Under the pieces are notes generated by a model that made no database searches, was not told the origin of the DNA, and saw nothing but the letters and a program-made list of their open reading frames with translations. Shown piece after piece: positions 21,598 through 31,148 of a DNA stretch of 64,000 nt (its first letter is position 1; each line of letters begins with the position of its first letter). The DNA is taken from positions 20,567 to 84,566 of the forward strand of contig JAMPIV010012430.1 of assembly GCA_024509875.1 (NCBI GenBank). Reading direction: 5' to 3'. This DNA is from Oreohelix idahoensis. Taxonomy: Eukaryota > Mollusca > Gastropoda > Stylommatophora > Oreohelicidae. Made by a program: the position numbers and the translations under genes.

Positions 21598-22575
21598 CAG
21601 GAAGACATGACATGCAGAGTTCTTCACAAAGGACAGCTTACAGAACCGTTTGGGAAAAGAACCGGAGTGCGACAGGGATGCCTCTTGTCTCCATTTCTTT
21701 TCTTACTAGCAATAAACTGGGTTATGAGATCATCGAAAACACACAACAGAAATGGAATCCAGTGGACTCTGACTAAGCAGTTGGATGATCTGGATTTTCC
21801 TGATGACTTGGCTCTTCTGTCCTATAACAGTAATCAGATTCAGGACAAATTGAAAACACTCGATGAGTGTTCACAACAATTGGGTCTAAAAATACACAGG
21901 GAAAAGACACAAATAATGAGAACAAATGCAGGAAATGATAACAGGGTTGAACTTGAAGAAACACCAATACAAGATGTAGAATCGTACACATATCTTGGCA
22001 GCAATATAGATAAAGTTGGAGGGACAGACAGTGATATCAAAATAAGAATACAAAAGGCAAGAGGAGCTTTTACTGCATTGGGAAATATATGGAGATCAAG
22101 AGAAATCGGATCCAACACGAAAAAAAAGAATCTTCAACTCAAATGTGAAGTCAGTCCTATTGTGTGGCTCTGAGACATGGAGAACAACAAAGATAACAAC
22201 CAAAAATCTACAGACTTTCATAAATGGGTGCTTAGGTAGAATAGAGAGATTAAAATGGTATGACAAGGTTACCAATGTGGAACTGAGGTCAAGAGCTAGA
22301 CAAGTGCCAGTGGAACAAGAGATGAGAAGTAGAGGATGGCGATGGATTGGACACACACTGAGGAGAAATGTTGATAGCATTACAAGGCAGTCCTTGTTAT
22401 GGAACCCCCAGAGCAAGAGAGGCAAAGGTAGACTATGAAGCATATGGAGAAAAGAGCTGGAAACAGAGGTGAAAATGATGAGGAAAACGGGGAAAGAACT
22501 TGAGATGATGGCACGTGACAGGAGGACTTGGCATGTGTTTGTTGAAGGCCTATGCTCTTTTGGGAGTGGAGGGTT
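21598..22575 (+). pseudogene. LINE reverse transcriptase and C-terminus, 5'-truncated
   Basis: It begins in RT at a block leading to RTGVRQGCLLSPFLFLL (about 21,660-21,710) and continues with the catalytic segment FPDD (normally FADD) at about 21,796, HREKTQIM, and SYTYLGSNIDK. The frame shifts at about 22,145-22,170, after which the C-terminus follows: LCGSETWRTTK, RRIGHTL-like sequence and WNPQSKRGKGRL. A stop at 22,436-22,438 precedes the last conserved Trp-containing segment (ending near 22,575). It belongs to the common endonuclease/RT LINEs with a C-terminal RRxWxGHxLRR motif. The first part shares an open frame with the Helitron fragment. Confidence 0.8.
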
Positions 22576-22728
22576 ATGAAAACGATTCGCACCAAACCCT
22601 ACTTGCAGTCATTCCAAAATAGACCCGGGTTAAGCCGGGTATGACCTATTTTTATAGATATAGAGGTAAAATCAGTACACTTAGAAAATATAAATAAATA
22701 AGTATATGGATTGAACAAGCAGGAACAC

Positions 22729-24049
22729 TGTTGAAGGTGAATTTTTGATGTGGAAGATGTAGAGGTATTCAAATACTGGCACTTGAAGTGTAGAGTATCA
22801 CCCTCAGACACCAGAGATGATGGAGGCGTAGAAATATGGTGTCTTTGGTCTGGTTTGTGTATACGTGTTGTAAGTGTGTAGCTAAACAGTTAGCAGGACA
22901 GTCCACACAGGACGTCACGTAAACACCCGACGTGGAAGTCAATTAATCTGGTAACAGCTGGTTACGTTTCCAAACATTTATTGAGACGCCACAATAGTTA
23001 CGATGACATTGACGATCAATCACAAGCAATGTAAAGCATAAAAATCAGTATAAGGTAAGGTTCCCTCAATAAATGGGCATTCAAATAAGCTGATCTCATG
23101 GATATGATAGCTTCAGCAGCTTCAGCTCAAACATAAAAAATATGCGAGTTAATCAACTCTTTCCTGATACAAGTAGATCAGATATGTAGGCATGTTTAAA
23201 TACCAGCCGCACGAGCATAGCGGACTATGAACTCAGTTCACGTTGACCTTCTGTGGACATATTTTATAAGTCTAACCTTCGTAAAGGCGTCTTCGCTGGC
23301 ATAGCGAAGTTCGAGGAACATAATATTAATTGTTCTGTGGGCCTAAGTAGCCTGAACCATAGATATATTAGGCATCGAGATATCTGGTGTGCTTCTAGTA
23401 ATAAAGTCTCTACCTCGCCTGACAGTGCGAAACGAGTCGAACAATAATGTCTAACCTCACAGACTACAGGACAAAATAGGAAGAGCAGTTTTACATTTAT
23501 GTTCGAAAAACACCACAATTCCAACCGTATCCAGACGTTAGAATTACACACATGGGATTAATATAAATAAACTTGCCATCAAAATCACAGAAGTTCCTTT
23601 CCCATGATGAAAGAATACTCGGGGACACAAGAACATATCTTGCCCCGACACAGATCACATCTCGACCGAATTCTCCCACAAACTTACTGGGCGGAAGCTT
23701 GTTCAATCTACAACCAAAAGATAGACATGCGCAGAGAACCATTCCCGTGAGATCAATTCAGAAAAGTACGTAGCTATTATCCTATACTGAGAACGACATA
23801 TAAAATCGAGCCTTATAAGGAAAGAAATAGCAACATTGCAGGTTGCCAACCATTTCTAAGAAAAGTAGACCTGTACGCTCCTTAAAAGGACATGAACCGA
23901 GATCGGTATGACATTATACCGACAACCTTCGGTCACAAGTAAAGATAACTACACAAAGTAAAACAGTGAGTTCATTTCCCGAGTTCTATCCCTTGCATAA
24001 GGAAAAATTAGCGTACACTGTTAACGTTGCATAATTCTTATGTGTAACA
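22729..24049 (-). repeat. element 1 LTR (3' LTR, left)
   Basis: Starts TGTTGAAGG on the plus strand and ends TTATGTGTAACA, giving TG...CA ends. It is directly repeated at 39,854-41,174 with no length change. In element sense it begins TGTTACACATAAG and ends CCTTCAACA. Open frames inside it occur in both LTRs and are not genes. Confidence 0.95.
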
Positions 24050-24771
24050 TATTACCGCAACCTCCCGATTTAAAAAAAAAATGTTTCATTTTGTTTTAAA
24101 TATCCAAGAGCAAGCTAGAAGCGGCTCAAAACGCACGAATGATGCGCGGATAAATAGACAAACTGTCCAACATGAGGCTAAATCGACACATGGAGTGTCA
24201 CGTGAGAATATATCTCAACAGAAAAAATCTGTCTCAAAAAATATATACATATATCGGGGAGGTGCCACCAACACACATCACGCTAGCATGTAAACATAAT
24301 ATACATATTCAAGTGTAATAATAAGCATTATCAAATAGCGGTGTCATACTCTAATACCGCTTCAAAAGGATGGACACATGTGATAGTAAATATTACATTA
24401 CTTAAACATGTAATAATATTACAATACATAATGAAATAAGTTAAAAATATATGAAGATCCAGGACAAGGCGTAATGGATACAGCTTCTGTCTTGTCCTAG
24501 GTAAGTACATCCTCCATAATTCTACATGCTTGACAAGGAGTAAGGTAACTTCTCAGATCATCAATGACTTGCTGAGAAAATACAATCAATATAATTCTAT
24601 TTAACAACCATTAGGATTCCTAATATACAATACATTATTATAAACAATTGTGGCCGAGTAAACTTTCGGCTCTTATATTGTCTACGTAGCCTTCTTCTGT
24701 TATACTAAAGATGGTAACAGAAGAAGATGATAACAAAGCACAATAGTATGAGTTCACATAAAGTGAGGACA
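24050..24771 (-). other. element 1 3' untranslated region (distal part)
   Basis: DNA between the element 1 3' LTR and the element 2 insertion. On the minus strand the bases next to the LTR are purine-rich but interrupted (GGGAGGTTGCGGTAATA), so this is a weak candidate polypurine tract. No coding content. Its last five bases, GACAG, are one copy of the element 2 target duplication. Confidence 0.7.
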
Positions 24772-27189
24772 GTGTGGTGAAGTGAGATGTTATAAATATT
24801 TATAGGGGACTTAGTGTACTGACTGAGATCAGCTGTGAAGGTATATATATCTAATAAGAGTAGTGTATTATATATAACCTTGCTTGCTGCCACATATGTA
24901 TACCTCAGTCAGAATTATTCTGGAATAGTGTGATGACTACGTTGTATGTCTAGGGTATGTGTATGATGAAGTGTAAGTCATAACAACAACAGACAGATAA
25001 ACAATTTAATTTATTCCACCACACTTGAAAACACTGTGACACTCACATACATATAACACTCTAAAGGATATCTTAAAGGAGTCACTGATAACTAACTTTT
25101 CAAATAACAATATGTATTCATTGCTGTTATGAATGAATATGTGTCCTGATTCAAATACAAAGGGAACCAGGAATCACAATCAATTTTACTTACAAGTTAT
25201 ATGTACAGAATTTATCAATATGAATATGGTAATGACATATATTATTAAAAGTATCCTATGTGTGTCAGTTGTGTAGTAGTAATATGAGGTAATACTGGTT
25301 TTGTTTTGTTCAAGCTCTGTTGGTATTTGTCATCATGACTTCAATAGTTTGTCTTTACTGGGACTAGTATTGGAGATGTTCTCAGTTCCTGATATTAAAA
25401 CAATTTAATTCCCCTCTTAATGTTATTTTTACAAGGTCATTTTAAGCTGGGGTACATAATTTTGAGCTCAGCTGGCCACATCAGCTTATCTTGTGTGATG
25501 GCGGCAGGAAAAGACTCCTCTGCTCGATTTCTCCCCTGGGCTCTGGAGACACCTCACTGATAGCTAAATGGACCAAGGAGTATGCTGTCCGACTCTGGAT
25601 TCAGCAAAGCTCTGACCAGGTGCTGCTCAATACCATCAAGACCACGGTCCCTGAAAACAAGAAGGATGTACCTTCTACTTCATAACTAATTTATACTCTC
25701 TTTTTACACTGAGCACAATACATCACAAACATTGAGTTCAGAGCGTTAGGCCAACTGTCAGCTTCATCTGAAACACTTTATACCAGTATTTACCTCCTTA
25801 ATGGTTACTACGCCTCTGCACTTCCAGCATTATTTCTGTCTAATCAATAATCTAGGTGTCAGTGTACTGTTTGGCCATTCCATGCAGTTTTACTTTCCCC
25901 CGACACCTTCTGTTCAGGCTGGAGCATTATAGGCTTTACATCATGTTTGCTACTGAACTACACATATATACAGGCATAAATTAACAATTCACATTCAATT
26001 TTCATTAAAAGATACTGAATGTTTCAAGCTTACCACAATTCATGGAAACAAACACAGATACGTTGATTAGCAATGAATTCTGGCACAACTACTGGCACAA
26101 ATTCCCATCTGCTTATGTTCCAGGCTTTTATTTAGCAAAAATATGAGCTGGCTTCAACGCACTGTTGCTTTATCAAGCTTATTTGACTAGTGGTCTCGAA
26201 CTAACGCTCCTAAGTGAGTATATCAGCGAGTCTGGCCAATGGAGCCACGTTTCGACAAGTGTTTGAAAAAATTTTAACTTCCTACGTCTCCCCTAACAAC
26301 CAAAGATAGTATTTATAGCCCGACTAATCGTGTTTAGCCTTACATATCATTCCAGCCAATCAGTTCAAATGTAACTTGTGGCCCATTTCCCGTACAATGG
26401 TGGTGTAAAAAAATCTACCACTGAGCGATTCTGATTTTGGGTGTTGTCTGACAGCACCATCATTTTATTTTGGCTATAACTTGTTAATTCCTAGACTATT
26501 TGCATAACGTTGTACATATTCTTTGTCAGCAAACCCTAAGGAACCCAAATATATATATTTAATAGAGCTAAGTGGCTGCGTTCAAAATATGCAATTTCTT
26601 CTACCTCCTGTTTCGAAGATGTGCTGTCTGGGTACTGTAATGTTTTCAAACGTAAACCCATATAATGTTATCTTTTCTAATAAGCGTTTCCCAGGTTTTT
26701 TAAAACCTAACTCTGGGAAGGGTAGTGAATTTATCACTGTCCGTCTGAAAAAGTTAGTGCATGTGGCCTTACACGCGTGATAGTAGTAATTGTGTATCGC
26801 GCGACGCGTGTTTTGTGTTGCACGTGTTCGGCTTTATGCCTCTCCCTTCTCTCTATCCTTTAGTCCATCTGTCTTTAGTTACGCCGTGTATAAAATGGAA
26901 TGAATGAAATATTAAAATTAGGTCATTGTTCAGCTTGGTATCTCAATGTTTTTCCAAGAAATACAGCACACGTTTCATTGAAGAAAGCGGGTAATAATAT
27001 AGTAGGCTTTTACTATCAACGTGAAAGCGTTACAATTTGCAGACGAAGCAGAAAACAAGGGGGATTTCGAGTACATTCTTTGTGACAGCACTGTTATTTT
27101 ACCATTGCTCTTTTCTTTATTAGAATTTATTTGTTAGGCTTTATATTTACCTGTTAATTTATATATGTGGATTAGAATATTCCACGACA
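24772..27189 (-). repeat. element 2 LTR (3' LTR, left)
   Basis: Plus strand begins TGTGGTGAAG and ends ATTCCACGACA. It is repeated at 31,149-33,563. The short open frames within it (25,491-25,685; 26,523-26,780; 26,900-27,085) recur in the other LTR at 31,865, 32,897 and 33,274. They are LTR sequence, not independent genes. Confidence 0.95.
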
Positions 27190-27200
27190 TCTCCCCTCTT
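27190..27200 (-). promoter_or_regulatory. element 2 polypurine tract
   Basis: Minus strand AAGAGGGGAGA immediately before the TG of the 3' LTR, the expected primer site for plus-strand DNA synthesis. Confidence 0.8.
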
Positions 27201-27598
27201 AAAACAGACATTATATGTCAGTCCTTTATTCTATATACACATAGATAAATGTAAGTCAACTTGACTTTACTCTGCTGTGGTGCTATCATGGTTTTATGTA
27301 GTTGGGTCCATTCAGAGTAGGCACTACTCATGAAATCTGCCTCAGACTTCTACAACCAATAATATATTTCGGTTATGTTACTGAACAGCCGCAAGTGTGA
27401 GTGCTTGTCTTAATGCTGCTTCGCAACCCGTATTCACCATTTCTCTTCTCTGAGTCTGCGCAATGACATGTCCAGAGAACATTATATTTCCCTCAAAATG
27501 TACGTTATGAGGAGATAACATATACCTGGTGATAGCAGAGTTTTCGTAGTGGATCCCATAATCTTCTTATTATCCTGTATGAAACATTCGGAATATCC
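27201..27598 (-). other. element 2 region between RT fragment and polypurine tract
   Basis: No recognisable frame. The part of RT with YxDD and the RNase H domain should lie here in a complete element, but the sequence has many stops and no such motifs. Confidence 0.6.
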
Positions 27599-28564
27599 TC
27601 AATCAAAGAGGCAACTCAGGGATTCATTACGTTCCTCCGAAATGTTTACATCCAACAATTTTCTCATCATTCTAGAGAAGACACTAGGCGCATTCTTCAA
27701 TCCAAATGGCAATCTATTAAACTCATAGTGTCCTTCTGAGGTACTAAAAGCTAGGTATGGTCTAACCTCAGGCTTTACTGGAATCTGATAGTATCCTTTA
27801 CTCAGATCCACTTTTGAGAAATATTTAGATTTATTTAGTCTGGCAAACAGCTGATTTGTATCCGGCAATGGATCCACCTGTCCTTCTGTAATAGCATTCA
27901 GTCTCCTGTAATCTATACAGAGTCTATGTTCTCCAGAGGGCTTCCTTAAGAGTACAACACCGGAACTATACGAAGATTCACTGTGCGAAATAATTCCTTC
28001 CTTCAACAGATAGTCTATCTCTTCCTTCAAAGCTTTCTCCTTAGCAAACGGAATCGAATATGGTTTCATACAGACAGGTGTGGGGTCTATCAGTTTCATA
28101 TCATATTCCAATAGGTTTGTATGCCCTGGTCGGTCTGTTAACACCTCTGCATGATTATTTAGAACCTGTTGCACTCTCTCTTTCTGAGTTTTCGTTAAAT
28201 GTGTACTGATTTTCACCTGTGCTGCTGTCTCACAGGGGTGTAATGGATACTCAAATGATGAAAGTGGTTCCTTTTTCATCTCCATGGCGATGGACAAGGT
28301 CAACAAGTGTGTCTCCTCCTGATGTTCTCTTTCCAAATATTTCTTCAGGAGGTTCACATGATAGATTTTTTCTTTCCCCTTCTTATCTATCTTATAATTT
28401 GTTCTAGATACCTTCTCTAAAACTGTATATGGACCCTGCCATCCAATTTGTAACTTATTCTGACTCCCGGGCAAAAGAAGCAGTACTTTCTCTCCCACAG
28501 CCAAATTTCTGTCTTTCGCCTTCCTGTTATAATAGGCAGCATGTTTCTTCCTGGCTTGTTTCAA
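27599..28564 (-). CDS. element 2 integrase C-terminus plus truncated reverse transcriptase
   Basis: A 321-codon frame. Residues 1-60 are the integrase C-terminal module (GEKVLLLLPG, then WQGPYTVL, then YHVNLLKKY). Residues about 115-150 are the pre-RT linker (HAEVLTDRPGHTN). RT follows: LLKEGIISHSESSYSSGVVLL, LCIDYRRLN, FSKVDLSKGYYQIPV (first catalytic Asp), FNRLPFGLKNAPSVFSRMM. The frame ends soon after and never reaches YxDD, so no working RT is possible. Integrase ahead of RT in one frame shows the Gmr1-type order directly. Upstream, integrase residues can be followed to about 28,680 in a shifted frame, with a one-base shift in the A-run near 28,594. Confidence 0.8.
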   Translation of the reverse strand: MKQARKKHAAYYNRKAKDRNLAVGEKVLLLLPGSQNKLQIGWQGPYTVLEKVSRTNYKIDKKGKEKIYHVNLLKKYLEREHQEETHLLTLSIAMEMKKEPLSSFEYPLHPCETAAQVKISTHLTKTQKERVQQVLNNHAEVLTDRPGHTNLLEYDMKLIDPTPVCMKPYSIPFAKEKALKEEIDYLLKEGIISHSESSYSSGVVLLRKPSGEHRLCIDYRRLNAITEGQVDPLPDTNQLFARLNKSKYFSKVDLSKGYYQIPVKPEVRPYLAFSTSEGHYEFNRLPFGLKNAPSVFSRMMRKLLDVNISEERNESLSCLFD

Positions 28565-28681
28565 ATTTTCATTGGCAAGTTTCCAACCAGTTTTTTAAAC
28601 GAGTGGTCAGCTCATTCACATATTGGTATGAAGATGTAATGTTTTCCTCTGCCTTTTCATCAGTCCACGTTCTTAACAAAG

Positions 28682-30730
28682 CTACATGTGGACCTTTAAT
28701 TGTGTGGACCTATTTGTCCATGCACCGGTATGGTCTCTTCCACTCGAAGCTTTATAGTGATGATTTTTCCTCCCAGAATTATCATTCACAAAACGACCGC
28801 TACCATTTTTTCTCTTGGGGCTTTCTCCCCACTTAAAATTCTTGATGAGAGATTTCCTCTCTACATCCTCTTCCTCCAGTTTGTTTAAGTCCGATTGAGG
28901 GATTTTCGGCTTATCCTGGGGTAAGACATCTTTTTGCACTCTCCGCATAGTGGCCATTGTAAAACAGTTAAGTGAAGCTTGTCCGTGAAAAGGGGCTTCC
29001 CATTCCATTTGGTCCACTTTATCAAATCTATTTTTCTTTTTATTATCAGGCCTAATTTTGCCCCATGGCGTGTCCAGGTCCTGATCAATGTTCCCACTTG
29101 TGGGTGTTCCCTCATGTGCTATGCTACACCTTTCTACAAAATTCTCAATGTCCCATCTTGCTTTGGGCCAATAATAATTGTGAGCCACCTTTTGAATGAT
29201 GGTACCTATCTTCTCATGGTCCCCATCTGGTTTCACATGTAGGCTCCTTATTAAGTCTGCCCTATATCTTTTAGGAAGTACCAGTTGTCCCTGACCTTTG
29301 GATCTAGCTCCAGTCTTCCTATACATCAACTTGTTTTTCATGTAAAAATCTCCCTTGCCTGGAGTTGTATGACAAGTTGACAATTTTCTGAAACAAGGCT
29401 TGAGTGTTTTATCCCCAGCCTGCGCCTTCCTCATCTCTTCTGGAGTGGTATCTAACATAATATCCTCCTCCTGTCTTGAGGTCGACCTGACCTGAAGGGT
29501 TGCCATATACACAGGTTTCCTTCTGCAACGGTCAGTGTCACGATTGTCCATCTGACAATTCTTACACCACCTTTTTCCTTGGTTGAAAGATTTTCTTTCA
29601 TCATATTTCCTTTCATCGAATTGTGGGAATTTATTTTTATTTTCATACCGTGGCCTATCAAACTGGTGCTTACCTTTATTTTGATCCCTAGGATCAAATT
29701 GATTAAAGTTCTGTGGTGCCCTAAAGTTATCCACTTGTTTCTTTTTATTACCTGTTACCTCTGCTTGAGCTGCTTGATACCTTTCAGCAACATTTAGCAA
29801 CTCACCCAGCCTCTCTGCACCTTGTTCCATGAGAAACTTTCTCAGGTCTGGAGCCATGGACTCTCTTAATTGCTCTATAAGGACCATTTCCTTAAGATCT
29901 TGGGTTTTCCTCAGAGAAGTCCATTTCTCCAAGTATGTCTCTATTCGTGCAGAGAACTGGTGATAGGTTTCACCTGACAGTAGTTTAGCATTCCTAAATT
30001 TTTTCCTATAGAATTCTGCATTCTTTTCATATCTTAACAAAAGAGCCTGCTTTAGCATGTCATAATTTTCCTGATCACCTCTGCTCATTTTTGCAAAAAC
30101 TTCATAAGCTGCCCCACGAAGTCCCTGAGATAACTTTAAGCTCCACCTTTCTCTCTCTAACCCATATGTGGTAGCTAATAGTTCATACCTATTTAGGTAG
30201 CTCTCTATATCATCGTCTTTCTCAACAAAATGATCTAAATGAAAATTCATAGCTGAGGTTGAGGCTCCTTGGCTAGCAGTGGCATCAGAGGCAAAGGGAC
30301 TGGCACCATTTTCAGGAGCATGGCCCTGAAACTCAAACTCCCTTAGTCGTAACTCATGTTCCCTTTGTAATCTCTTCTCCTCCTTTTCTGCTTCCCTCTC
30401 TGCAGTCAATCTTCTTTCTTCTGCTTCCCTTTCTGCAGCCAATCTTTTGTCTTCTCTTTCTGCCTCCAATTTCTTAGCCTCAGCCTCAATCTGCAACCTC
30501 TTAGTCTCAGCCTCAGCCTGCAACCTCTTAGTCTCAGCCTCAGCCTCAAATTGTAACTTCTTAATTTCCCTTTCAGCCTCTAACTTTCTTTCGGCTTCAA
30601 ACCTTCTTTCTTCGCGTTCAATAAATTTGTCACATTCCGTAGTGACATAGGCAACCATAACTTGCCCATCTAATCCTAACTCTTTTGCAGTCTGAACAGC
30701 AGCAGATCGAAACTTGGCCAGGTCCGCCAT
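28682..30730 (-). CDS. element 2 gag-like protein with long coiled coil, fused to integrase zinc-finger remnant
   Basis: An open frame of 682 codons. Residues about 35-135 are a Glu/Lys/Ala/Arg-rich coiled coil built on EAEAETKRLQ-type repeats. About 160-330 is a gag capsid-type domain (LDHFVEKDDDIESYLNRYE ... SGETYHQFSARIETYLEKW). At 389-402 is a zinc knuckle C-x2-C-x4-R-x4-C, with Arg where His is expected. Residues 430-540 resemble the segment before and within the integrase HHCC finger (H498, H505, C535; the last Cys is replaced). Residues 541-682 are a charged segment of unknown origin standing where the integrase core should be. No DTG protease motif is present. It would assemble or bind RNA if expressed, but encodes no enzyme. 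Confidence 0.8.
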   Translation of the reverse strand: MADLAKFRSAAVQTAKELGLDGQVMVAYVTTECDKFIEREERRFEAERKLEAEREIKKLQFEAEAETKRLQAEAETKRLQIEAEAKKLEAEREDKRLAAEREAEERRLTAEREAEKEEKRLQREHELRLREFEFQGHAPENGASPFASDATASQGASTSAMNFHLDHFVEKDDDIESYLNRYELLATTYGLERERWSLKLSQGLRGAAYEVFAKMSRGDQENYDMLKQALLLRYEKNAEFYRKKFRNAKLLSGETYHQFSARIETYLEKWTSLRKTQDLKEMVLIEQLRESMAPDLRKFLMEQGAERLGELLNVAERYQAAQAEVTGNKKKQVDNFRAPQNFNQFDPRDQNKGKHQFDRPRYENKNKFPQFDERKYDERKSFNQGKRWCKNCQMDNRDTDRCRRKPVYMATLQVRSTSRQEEDIMLDTTPEEMRKAQAGDKTLKPCFRKLSTCHTTPGKGDFYMKNKLMYRKTGARSKGQGQLVLPKRYRADLIRSLHVKPDGDHEKIGTIIQKVAHNYYWPKARWDIENFVERCSIAHEGTPTSGNIDQDLDTPWGKIRPDNKKKNRFDKVDQMEWEAPFHGQASLNCFTMATMRRVQKDVLPQDKPKIPQSDLNKLEEEDVERKSLIKNFKWGESPKRKNGSGRFVNDNSGRKNHHYKASSGRDHTGAWTNRSTQLKVHM

Positions 30731-30924
30731 TGTCTATCAGGTAAGTTTATACAATGTCTAACCAACAATTTAATCTCTAAATACCTCCGAAATCGGCGAG
30801 TGTCTGCCTGAATGGCGAGGGACACCTGTCTCTGTACAAGAAAAGGGATACTCACGTAAAATCAATGTCAGGTTAGACATTAATAATAACCTGAGATTTC
30901 GCCTCGAGTATTAGCGGGCGTACG

Positions 30925-30978
<54 letters not shown>

Positions 30979-31148
30979 AAAAAAAAATCTCTAAATATAT
31001 ATCTAATGGACAACACAGGCACCGTGAGCTCAACCTTATTTAATTCCACCCAAGGATACCTTTTAATTCTTATATTCCCTGAAGTGAATTACCCCCAATA
31101 TTTTTAATAGGGAAAGATTCAAAATCCCAAGAGCGAGACCCCAATATA
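30731..31148 (-). other. element 2 leader with 51-A homopolymer
   Basis: Region between gag start and 5' LTR. It includes an uninterrupted run of 51 A on the plus strand (30,925-30,975). The bases adjoining the LTR on the minus strand (31,148 leftward: TATATTGGGGTCTCGCTC) would contain the primer-binding site; I cannot assign the tRNA. Confidence 0.7.

Noticed and set aside
23253..23773. Matching short frames at 23,253-23,773 and 40,389-40,898
   Set aside because: They lie in the element 1 LTR pair and occur on both strands; no support for coding.
25491..27085. Short open frames at 25,491, 26,523 and 26,900, repeated exactly at 31,865, 32,897 and 33,274, looking like duplicated small genes
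   Set aside because: They lie in the two LTRs of element 2; duplication is due to the LTR pair, and the frames have no recognisable domains.
30447..30650. Ser/Ala/Asn-rich repeat protein on the plus strand (also 38,029-38,343)
   Set aside because: These are antisense readings of the gag coiled-coil repeats.
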